DNA from: Chthoniobacterales bacterium
GTDB lineage: Bacteria; Verrucomicrobiota; Verrucomicrobiia; Chthoniobacterales; JACTMZ01
NCBI GenBank assembly: GCA_017853515.1
Contig: JAFMJK010000138.1
Coordinates: 1-6,153, forward strand
Length of the DNA stretch: 6,153 nt
Direction of reading: 5' to 3'
The notes beneath the pieces are model-generated. The model was not told the origin of the DNA. It ran no database searches and was given only the letters and a program-made list of their open reading frames with translations. Numbering within the stretch: position 1 is the first letter of the stretch; each line of letters begins with the position of its first letter. A program made the translations under genes and the position numbers. Positions 1-6,153 of the stretch are shown here, piece by piece.

Positions 1-187
1 AAGGAAGGTAGCGATAGGGTTGGTCGATGTAGGGGCGGTTCCAGCCGGTTTCGGTGTCTTCTTCCGTTTTGGCCACGTCGTCGCCGATCACCATGACCAG
101 CACGCGGTGCTTGCGGTCGAAACTGACCGGATGGGCCAGCCTCACAGTGCCCCTTTCGTCCACTTCTGCTTCCAGAGTTTGGATCAT
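1..187 (-). CDS. Small antitoxin-like hypothetical protein, 3' end outside the window
   Basis: The ATG at 187-185 opens a frame of 62 complete codons that runs off the left edge. An in-frame TAG lies four codons upstream, so the gene cannot start further out. The protein begins MIQTLEAEVDERGTVRLAHP and continues with a strand-like VLVMVI segment. This layout (short opening beta strand, 'D-x-x-G-x-V-x-L', then a hydrophobic 'VLV' strand) resembles small beta-rich antitoxin-like proteins of about 70-90 residues that often precede toxin genes. The remaining visible part is acidic (KTEEDTETGW) and then rich in aromatic residues and proline (RPYIDQPYRYLP). It follows addA by 30 bases on the same strand, so it may be the third cistron. 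No Shine-Dalgarno sequence is visible before the ATG. Being a real gene is likely. The antitoxin assignment is only a resemblance, because neither the C-terminus nor any partner gene is visible. Confidence 0.7.
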   Translation of the reverse strand, partial: MIQTLEAEVDERGTVRLAHPVSFDRKHRVLVMVIGDDVAKTEEDTETGWNRPYIDQPYRYLP

Positions 188-217
188 AATGGAAATCTAA
201 GCACGAACCGGGCCAAG

Positions 218-3200
218 TCAAACGGCCACGGGATCGGCAGTGATCTTTTCGAGAGGCAAACCGAGGAGGATGGACGCGGCCCGGCGGTAGGATTCCAATT
301 GTCCACCGTAGCGTTCCCGCAGGTCGCCCTCGATCCCGGTCTTGAAATCGTAGATCGCTGCCGAGACCGGCACACCTTCCCTCATGCTGATGTGCACGCG
401 ATCGAAAGTGCCGCCGAGAAATTCACCCCGGTGGAAAACCTCGAAAGGCCGCTCGCGCCAAAGAAGGGTTTCATCTTTCGGGCGGGTGAACATTTTCTCC
501 GCATCCACGGTGGCCAAAAAACGCCTGACCCGGTCCGCCGCCGCATCGTTTCCCCCGACCGCGGCAACTTTGCCGTCACTCCATTCGATTTGCGCGAGCA
601 AGCGATGGACTTCGGAGCCGAACTTGCGGGCGCCCCGGCCGGTGAGAATCTCGCGGGCATCGCGTCCGGCCCGCCGCGAGGGAGGAAAAGAGGGCGTAAA
701 GCTGAGGCCTGAAACTTGAAGAGCGGGGGCGGACGAAGGAAGCGAATCCGGAGTTTGGAGATTGCAGATTGCAAATTCGTTGAACCACTTCGCATCGCCC
801 TGTTCGCGCCGATCACCGTCGCCGGGAAAATTTTTCTCCAGCCAGTTTCCGGCATTCTTGTCGTTGCGTCCGCGCGCAGTGAGGCAATAGAGCGCTTTTT
901 TGGCGCGGGTCATGGCAACGTAGAGAACGCAGAGCGACTCGTAGGATTGCTTGGCCCGCATTTCCTCGCGCGCTTCGCGCAGCACGGGATCGGCCTCGCA
1001 CCAGTCCTTGCGCGGCAATGCCAGTCCCCAGAGAACTTTTCCATTCGCGTCGCGGTGCAGCGAGATTCCCGCGTCTTCGCGGAACTCGCTCATGGCTTTG
1101 CCGCCCAACTCCGGGAGGATGACCATGTCCACCCCGAGGCCTTTGGCTTGATGCACCGTCATGACGCGCACCGCGCCGGGTGTTTCATTTTCTTCCAGCG
1201 TGTGATGTTCGATGCAGCGGACCAATCCCCGCCAATCGGCCGCCTGAGCCGAGGCCAAATCGAACGCCGCGGCGGCGGAAACGAAGGCTTCCAATTCCTG
1301 CGGTCCGATGATTTGCGCGGCGCGGGCGCGATCGATCCAACAGCGGATCAAAGGTCCGAAACCCGAATCGGCCGCAGTCCTCCGGGATTCCGCCAGGAAG
1401 ACATTCATGTCGTTGCCGATGATTTCCCGCCAAGGTGAAGCCAACGCATGGGCGGCGGCGATTTTTTCCGCGGGCGAGGCAATGTGCCGGATAAGGGAGA
1501 GCAATGCATTGCCCGCGGGCGTGGCGAGGCAAGGATTCACTTTGCCCTCGGCGGCCACGGAAATTCCGTGCTGTTTCAACACGCGCACGTAGCGCGCCAG
1601 TTCGTCATTGGTCCGCACGAGAATGGCGCAATCGAGGCCGCGCGCGAGCGGGTCGGTTTCCCGGAGGATATCCACCACATTGCGGGACAATGCTTCGTCC
1701 GGCGATTCCCCGTCGTCCGGGTCGACGACCTGCATCCGCGCGTAGCCTTGGCCCGCGTTTTCCACGGCGCGGTGCGCAACCCAGGCGCGCCGCCATGCGG
1801 CCAAGGACGAATCGGGGAAACGGAATTCGCCGGCCCCGTTTTCCAAAGTATCCGGAGCGAGCACGGATTCGACGACCTGCACAATGGCGCGCGACGAACG
1901 CCGGGAGACCTCGAGTTTTTCCTCGTCGACCACCGGAGATTTGCCGCGGTTGTAGTGGTCGCGTATTTCCCAGAAGAGCCGCGCGTCGCCGCCGCGCCAT
2001 CCGTAAATGGCCTGCTTGGTGTCGCCGACATAGAAGAAAGAGCGCGTGCCGGAATTGTCCTGGATGATTTCGTCCGCCAGCGGACCGAGGATTTTCCATT
2101 GCGCTCGGCTCGTATCCTGGAATTCATCGAGCAACCAGTGGTCGTGCCGCGCATCGAGCCGGAAGTCGAGATCGGTCCGCCAAGCTTCCCTCGCACCGGA
2201 AGCGAGAAAGAGGGTGATGTCGGAAAACGTCAGCGCGCCCGTTTCCCGCACGGCGGCATCGTAGACCGACTCGTATCGCGCGAGCAGCGTATGCAGGGCG
2301 CGCGAAGAAGCGAGTTTCGCCTCGATCTCCGACTTGATCAGGGCGCGGCGCAACTCCTCGCGCAGGCGCGGCAGATCACCGCGCAAGTAAAGCCGGTCCG
2401 CCTTGGCGTTGCCGACCGGGACATACGCTTCTCCCGTCACCGCATCGGGGCTGGATTTGCCGAGCTTGTCGGCGAGAAATTTTTCCAATTCCGGATCCAT
2501 GCGTCTCGGCGGCCGGTGCGCCTCGGCCAGCGAAAGCCAGGCATCCCATTGAGAGCGCGCTTTGGTTCCGAGATCGGGATGCGTTGCAGTGATGGCTGCA
2601 CGGAACGCGCCAACCGCCGCATCGACCGATCCGGCATCAAGAATGCTGCCGCCGGTCCAGATCGCATCGGGGTCGCCCCACTTCACATCGGCGGGCGTAT
2701 CCAGGTAGCTTTGCTGCAAGCTGCGCGCGGCCGATTCGATCGTGGCGTGGACGGAACGGTCGGAGCGGTTGCGACTCTGTTGGCGCAGCAACTCGACGAG
2801 TTGGTCGAGTCCGCCCTCCGACCCGGCAGCGGCGGAGAAGAAACGTTCGAGGGCCAGACGCCTCTGCTCCTCCAAGGCCGCTTCGTCGAGCAGACGGAAC
2901 TCGCGGCCCAGCCCCAATTCGAAAGGAAAGGCGCGGACGATGCGTCCGAAAAATCCATCCATCGTTCCCATGGAAAGGCGCGGCAAGGCGGCGGTCATCT
3001 GGCGCAGCCAGACGAGACATTGCGCGGCGGTCAGGTCGTTCATGCCGAGTTCGCGGCGCAGGTCGGCCAGCGAGTCCGGATTGCGGATGGCACCGGACAA
3101 ACGCCCGAAAAGATTCTGCAAAAATTCCGCCGCCGCTTTGCGGGTGAAGGTCAGGGCGAGAATTTTGTCCGGCGCCTGATCGCGGGCGAGGAGTTCGAGG

Positions 3201-3277
3201 CACCTGGTGACGAGACGATAGGTTTTGCCGCTGCCGGCATTGGCCACGATGAGAAGGACGCGGGCGAAATCTTTCAC
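218..3277 (-). CDS. addA: AddA-type ATP-dependent helicase/nuclease subunit A (UvrD/Rep family plus PD-(D/E)XK nuclease)
   Basis: This is the motor and nuclease subunit of an AddAB complex, which unwinds and resects double-strand DNA ends for recombination; it is cytoplasmic. Translation gives 1019 aa, slightly short for AddA (commonly about 1100-1250). SF1A helicase motifs appear in order: Walker A ANAGSGKT (12-19), Ia LTFTRKAAAEF (42-52), II DEFQDT (384-389), III GDTKQAIYGWRG (418-429), IV LEVSRRSS (455-462), V TVHQAKGLGVD (707-717) and VI LYVAMTRAK (785-793). The C-terminal nuclease has H891, D959, D977-F-K979 (YDFKTG) and Q993/Y997, so it looks catalytically complete. The GTG start at 3277 is chosen because it overlaps the addB stop as GTGA, follows GGAGG by 7 bases and places Walker A near the N-terminus. 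The 91-residue upstream extension is Arg-rich, overlaps addB and resembles nothing. The protein ends about 22 residues after Y997, which is short; see the finding on its stop codon. Assignment to the family is secure. AddA versus a generic RecB-like name rests on the AddB neighbour. Confidence 0.95.
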   Translation of the reverse strand: MKDFARVLLIVANAGSGKTYRLVTRCLELLARDQAPDKILALTFTRKAAAEFLQNLFGRLSGAIRNPDSLADLRRELGMNDLTAAQCLVWLRQMTAALPRLSMGTMDGFFGRIVRAFPFELGLGREFRLLDEAALEEQRRLALERFFSAAAGSEGGLDQLVELLRQQSRNRSDRSVHATIESAARSLQQSYLDTPADVKWGDPDAIWTGGSILDAGSVDAAVGAFRAAITATHPDLGTKARSQWDAWLSLAEAHRPPRRMDPELEKFLADKLGKSSPDAVTGEAYVPVGNAKADRLYLRGDLPRLREELRRALIKSEIEAKLASSRALHTLLARYESVYDAAVRETGALTFSDITLFLASGAREAWRTDLDFRLDARHDHWLLDEFQDTSRAQWKILGPLADEIIQDNSGTRSFFYVGDTKQAIYGWRGGDARLFWEIRDHYNRGKSPVVDEEKLEVSRRSSRAIVQVVESVLAPDTLENGAGEFRFPDSSLAAWRRAWVAHRAVENAGQGYARMQVVDPDDGESPDEALSRNVVDILRETDPLARGLDCAILVRTNDELARYVRVLKQHGISVAAEGKVNPCLATPAGNALLSLIRHIASPAEKIAAAHALASPWREIIGNDMNVFLAESRRTAADSGFGPLIRCWIDRARAAQIIGPQELEAFVSAAAAFDLASAQAADWRGLVRCIEHHTLEENETPGAVRVMTVHQAKGLGVDMVILPELGGKAMSEFREDAGISLHRDANGKVLWGLALPRKDWCEADPVLREAREEMRAKQSYESLCVLYVAMTRAKKALYCLTARGRNDKNAGNWLEKNFPGDGDRREQGDAKWFNEFAICNLQTPDSLPSSAPALQVSGLSFTPSFPPSRRAGRDAREILTGRGARKFGSEVHRLLAQIEWSDGKVAAVGGNDAAADRVRRFLATVDAEKMFTRPKDETLLWRERPFEVFHRGEFLGGTFDRVHISMREGVPVSAAIYDFKTGIEGDLRERYGGQLESYRRAASILLGLPLEKITADPVAV
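760..773. repeat. Two perfect tandem copies of gattgca inside addA
   Basis: The plus strand carries two back-to-back 7-base units (760-766 and 767-773) within an AT-richer patch of about 750-777 in an otherwise GC-rich gene. Read as protein this is AICNLQTPDSL (addA residues 836-846), in the variable linker between helicase motif VI and the nuclease domain. The frame is kept. Its composition differs from the flanking sequence, suggesting insertion or expansion of a simple repeat where the protein tolerates it. Confidence 0.6.
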
Positions 3278-6042
3278 GGGCGACCCTCCAGAAGCTCGAT
3301 GGTTTCCGCGTCGAAAATCTCCGCCGGATGTTCCCCGCCGAACCACGCGGAAAAATCGTCGTAATCCGGAGCGGAGGCCGGCGGCCAGAAAACCCCGCGC
3401 GCCACCCGGTCGGCCACGGCGGCGGCGCAGCGGACCGCACTCTCTTGCGCGTCTTCCTCGAGCGAGAGCAGCGCGATCTGCGTATCGTCCGGATCTCCGG
3501 GCAGGAGGATGTATCCGACGCCGATTGTTTTGCGCGCATGCTCCGGCCAAATTTTCGCCGCGATATGCCGGTAAAGCGGAAGCTGCAGATCAATCCACGC
3601 CTTCTCCACCGGCCGGCCGGCTTTGTTGGTGCGCGTTATGGCGCACTCGGGAAAATCGTCATCGGCGCGCGCGCGACCGAAGTGCGTCTCCTCCGGAGTT
3701 TTTGCGCCGGCGAATGTCTTGTAATCGAGGATGCGGAGGCCTTCCTCTTCGTGCACTTCGACGCGATCCATGGTTCCGACAAGGGCGAGAGGGCCGATGG
3801 TCAGGCCCGCATCTTTTTTCACCGCGTGTTCGCTCTCCACAATGGCCCATCCGGCGCGCCGTTGCGCCGCCTGCAGGACGGCAAGACGGCGCAACCGCTG
3901 GCGCATCGACTCGATTTGCACAAGGACGACCGGCGGCGGATTGCGCCCGAAGCGTTGCGCCGCGATGCGGTCGAGTTCTTTCCCGAGGAATTCGGCGATC
4001 ACCTTGTCTTCGGTGCTGTCCGCCGGTCCGCATTTGTGGAGGTTCTCGACCACACGATGGAGCAATGTTCCGTAATCGGCCGCACCGATCTCCCGGGCCT
4101 CGGGATCGAAGGGCTGCAGTCCCCTCACCTGACCCAGATAAAAACGGAGCGGGCATTCGAGGTAATGTTTGAAGCCGGTCGCGCGGATGGAATCGACGCG
4201 CGCGGGCGGATCGAGCCGCAATTTCCAATCCGGAAACGGCGCGTGCACCCGGCGGCGGGCGGGTGAAGGCTGGAAAACTTTTTCCACGCGGGCCGGCAAA
4301 TCCTCGTCCGGACAACCGAGGAGCAAGCGCGAGGGACGGTTCGGTTCACCTCCGCTGCGGAAACGGCTGTAACCCAAGCGCAGATCCGACGGACCATGCC
4401 GCTGCAGGAGACACGAGAGCAGATAGGCATCGCGCGCGTAGCGCGAATTATTGTCGGTCAGTCCGATTTTGGCGCGCAGTTTATCGGGGAGAAAAGCATC
4501 CTCGGTTGCTCCTGCGGGAAGCGCGCCCTCGCGGCAGCCGGCCACGCAGAGAACAGGCGCATCCGTCCACGGCGCCTCGAGCCATCCGCTGATCTGCACC
4601 GCACCTTCCGGCGCGGGATGAAACACCCGGCTTTGCGCCACGCTGATTTTCACGAGGGCTTCCCGCCATTCCGGAGACAAGTCGTCAAGGAGCGGTGATG
4701 ATTCATCGATGGCCTCCACGAGTGTCTCCAGTTCCTCGACGGTTCTTTCGTCCGCCTCCTCCTCCGTTCCGTAGACAGCGCCGAGCACATCGCGTCCGGA
4801 AAGTTTTTCCCCGAGTAATTTTTCCAATGCCGCGATGAATTTTCTCGGAACGTCGTCTTCCTCGCGCGGGGATTTGTTTCCTGCGGACCATTCCTTGGCG
4901 GAATCCAGTGTGCGGCAGAGCTTCGACGCGATGAGGACATCGCAGGCGGCAGCGGCGTCTTCGGGAAGAAAACCCGTTTTGCCCGCGAAGAAGCGGAGAA
5001 AAGCGGGGAGTTGCAGGAGCGGACGGATCGCCGGCAAATGGTGGCCGCGGGAAAATTCCACCCAACCCGAGAGAATGGTGGCGGCTTGGGTGCGGTTCAG
5101 CGGTCTTCCTTCCGGCAGGTAGGCGATGTTTCCCCTCTTGGTGATTTCCGCCTCGAGCGCGGCGGTGGAGTCGGCGTCGGCCGAGACAAGGCTGAATGCC
5201 TCGTTCCCGCGCGCGGCCACGAAGTTGACGAGCGCCTCCGCCTCGAGAGCGCTGTCGTTTTCCGCGGCGATGACGGTGTCCGGCACGTTGATGCTGTGCG
5301 TCAGCCACCAGTCCGGATCCGGACGCGCCCAATGATCGAAGCGGGCGTTATCGTCTCCGCAACTCCAGCTCACGATATCGACCGGAAGGCCGGCGGCGGA
5401 AATTTTTTCCAACCATTGCGAAACAAGGACGGGGAGATCGGGAACGAGCGCGACGATAATGCGGGCGATGCCGGCGGGCGCGGTTCCGTCCTGCGCCAAG
5501 CGGAGGCGCATGGCGTTCGCATCCTCCCGGCCGCCCCGGCGCAAAGTTTTCAGGTAGGCATCATGCAAGGCGGAAAATTCTTTCCAGCGCTGCGCGTCAT
5601 GCGGGGCATGCGCGGTCAGTTCGGGCGAGCCCGGATGCAATCCGGCTTCGGCCAGCGCATCGCAGACCGAAGCGAGACGCGAGCTGACGCCGAGCCAATC
5701 CTCGGGTTGCGAAAGTTTGACCGCGGGCGGGACGAGCGCGGCAATTTTTTCGCGGCGCGCTTCCCGCAGGACGCGCAACCACGCTGCGGCGCGTTCGAGC
5801 GGTGTGGCTGTGTTATCGGCATCGCCGAGCAAGGCCTGCATGGGCAGCCGGAAAACGGGGGCAAGGACCCCGCCGGCTTGTCGCGCGAGTTCGCGGCGCA
5901 CGGCGCGTGCCGCACCGGCCGTGGGGACGATGACCATGGTGTCGCCCAGATCGACGGGACGCTCCTTGCGGTCCTTGAGCAGAAAAGCGGCGACCTGCGA
6001 GGGGAACTGGGCGGAGGCGGAAAGAAAAACGGGAGAACTCAA
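3274..6042 (-). CDS. addB: AddB-type helicase-nuclease subunit B (PD-(D/E)XK nuclease, inactivated helicase fold)
   Basis: This is the partner subunit of AddAB: it trims one strand and, by family analogy, helps recognise Chi-like sites. It is 922 aa, within the range of the shorter AddB forms. The N-terminus (VFLSASAQFPSQVAAFLL, then MVIVPTAGAARAVRREL at 36-52) follows the AddB pattern in which a strand and a 'PT' loop remain but no Walker A GxGKT is present, so ATP hydrolysis by this subunit is unlikely. Residues 481-540 carry the AddB/RecC-like block 'VQISGWLEAPW...VLCVAGCREGALPAG...FLPDKLRAKIGL'. The nuclease domain begins near 617 with CPLRFYL (C630), then G658/H662, GTMDR (D759), LDYKT (D773, K775) and Q820/Y824. 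The usual C-terminal cysteine trio is absent (PDYDDFSAWF at 892-901). The start is TTG at 6042: an in-frame TAA lies six codons upstream with no other start between, and the next Met (36) would remove a conserved strand. Only a weak GGGA lies before it. The gene overlaps addA by 4 bases. Confidence 0.9.
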   Translation of the reverse strand: MSSPVFLSASAQFPSQVAAFLLKDRKERPVDLGDTMVIVPTAGAARAVRRELARQAGGVLAPVFRLPMQALLGDADNTATPLERAAAWLRVLREARREKIAALVPPAVKLSQPEDWLGVSSRLASVCDALAEAGLHPGSPELTAHAPHDAQRWKEFSALHDAYLKTLRRGGREDANAMRLRLAQDGTAPAGIARIIVALVPDLPVLVSQWLEKISAAGLPVDIVSWSCGDDNARFDHWARPDPDWWLTHSINVPDTVIAAENDSALEAEALVNFVAARGNEAFSLVSADADSTAALEAEITKRGNIAYLPEGRPLNRTQAATILSGWVEFSRGHHLPAIRPLLQLPAFLRFFAGKTGFLPEDAAAACDVLIASKLCRTLDSAKEWSAGNKSPREEDDVPRKFIAALEKLLGEKLSGRDVLGAVYGTEEEADERTVEELETLVEAIDESSPLLDDLSPEWREALVKISVAQSRVFHPAPEGAVQISGWLEAPWTDAPVLCVAGCREGALPAGATEDAFLPDKLRAKIGLTDNNSRYARDAYLLSCLLQRHGPSDLRLGYSRFRSGGEPNRPSRLLLGCPDEDLPARVEKVFQPSPARRRVHAPFPDWKLRLDPPARVDSIRATGFKHYLECPLRFYLGQVRGLQPFDPEAREIGAADYGTLLHRVVENLHKCGPADSTEDKVIAEFLGKELDRIAAQRFGRNPPPVVLVQIESMRQRLRRLAVLQAAQRRAGWAIVESEHAVKKDAGLTIGPLALVGTMDRVEVHEEEGLRILDYKTFAGAKTPEETHFGRARADDDFPECAITRTNKAGRPVEKAWIDLQLPLYRHIAAKIWPEHARKTIGVGYILLPGDPDDTQIALLSLEEDAQESAVRCAAAVADRVARGVFWPPASAPDYDDFSAWFGGEHPAEIFDAETIELLEGRP
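3285..3289 (-). promoter_or_regulatory. Ribosome binding site of addA
   Basis: The minus strand reads GGAGG here, followed by 7 bases and then the GTG at 3277. It lies inside the last codons of addB. Its strength and spacing support the GTG as the true addA start, and together with the GTGA overlap they suggest coupled translation giving balanced amounts of the two subunits. Confidence 0.85.
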
Positions 6043-6153
6043 GCGTCCCGTATCTTAGCCGTTCGGCGGCGGGCGACGAGTCCGCATCGGGTCATAAAAC
6101 CAAACACCAAAAGGTCGTGGACTTATCGGTAGAGCGTTGTTGGTAGGGCCCGC
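6043..6153. other. Upstream non-coding region of the addB-addA operon
   Basis: This is 111 bases before the addB TTG, reaching the window edge. No protein gene can be supported here. On the minus strand a TAAGAT (6057-6052) resembles a -10 box and would place a transcript start only a base or two before the TTG, but the matching -35 position reads CTCGTC, which is no match to TTGACA. The stretch 6091-6112 is AT-rich compared with its surroundings. The operon promoter probably lies here or just outside the window, since no other upstream gene is visible, but it cannot be pinned down. Confidence 0.4.
6127..6149. repeat. Imperfect direct repeat at the right edge (cggtagagc / tggtagggc)
   Basis: Two 9-base units at 6127-6135 and 6141-6149 match at 7 of 9 positions with a 14-base period. 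They may be the edge of an intergenic repeat family or part of a regulatory site for the operon, but the window ends immediately after. Chance is not excluded for units this short. Confidence 0.3.

Noticed and set aside
188..217. A terminator between addA and the small downstream gene
   Set aside because: The 30-base gap contains no stable inverted repeat and no T-run on the minus strand.
3070..3090. A second copy of the addA internal repeat (encoding AIRNPDSL near residue 63)
   Set aside because: It shares ccggaYtcgct with the 741-751 region and looks similar in protein, but there is no tandem unit and base composition matches its surroundings, so chance similarity is more likely.
1448..3364. 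A 638-codon open frame on the plus strand, antisense to addA
   Set aside because: It lies opposite a gene with a full set of helicase motifs, has no recognisable domain, and long antisense frames are expected in GC-rich genes because stop codons are rare opposite biased codons.
3278..3550. A 91-residue N-terminal extension of addA
   Set aside because: It would overlap the addB C-terminus by about 270 bases, is Arg/Gly-rich without similarity to the family, and the GTG at 3277 has an excellent ribosome binding site and correct Walker A spacing.
2637..3593. A 318-codon minus-strand open frame overlapping the addB-addA junction
   Set aside because: It is in another frame of two well-supported genes, is Arg/Ser/Pro-rich and carries no motif.
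6075..6112. A standard sigma-70 promoter upstream of addB
   Set aside because: TTGGTG and TATGAC-like boxes exist on the minus strand but are only 8 bases apart, and no pair with 16-18 base spacing is acceptable.
5011..6132. A 373-codon plus-strand open frame opposite the start of addB
   Set aside because: It has no domain or pattern I recognise, is Arg/Gly-rich as antisense shadows are, and mirrors the addB coding frame.
6112..6153. A tRNA start, suggested by the D-arm-like tcggtagagc
   Set aside because: The expected 5' D-stem partner (gctc) reads ctta and would not pair, and no anticodon arm or TpsiC arm can be formed before the window ends.

Overview
The window is GC-rich (about 60% by eye) bacterial chromosome, coding almost throughout on the minus strand. 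It holds a two-gene operon for an AddAB (RexAB)-type double-strand-break repair helicase-nuclease, followed by the beginning of a small antitoxin-like gene. The lineage cannot be fixed from sequence alone. The 'KGLGVD' form of helicase motif V in AddA, the 'YDDF' C-terminal end of AddB without iron-sulphur cysteines, the TTG and GTG start codons, and a 'gattgca' tandem repeat inside addA together suggest Verrucomicrobiota or a relative. That is an inference from family resemblance, not a demonstrated assignment.

Layout, read in the direction of transcription (right to left). Positions 6153-6043 are a short non-coding upstream region with no clear consensus promoter and an imperfect direct repeat at its outer edge. 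Positions 6042-3274 encode the AddB-like subunit (922 aa, TTG start), with a degenerate helicase-like region and a C-terminal PD-(D/E)XK nuclease. Positions 3277-218 encode the AddA-like subunit (1019 aa, GTG start), a UvrD/Rep-type SF1 helicase with its own C-terminal PD-(D/E)XK nuclease. The two genes overlap by 4 bases (GTGA), and a strong GGAGG sits 7 bases before the addA start, so the subunits are probably translationally coupled. After a 30-base gap, positions 187-1 encode the first 62 residues of a small protein that leaves the window.

Working model: AddA and AddB form one heterodimer. AddA supplies ATP-driven unwinding and one nuclease. AddB supplies the second nuclease and, by family analogy, the scanning site for Chi-like sequences. 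The complex would resect double-strand ends for RecA loading. Both nuclease active sites look intact. The unusual points are the loss of the AddB iron-sulphur cysteines, the small repeat inside the addA linker, and a possibly recent stop codon at the end of addA. I see no RNA gene, CRISPR array, insertion sequence or convincing terminator. The long plus-strand open frames are antisense shadows of these two genes.
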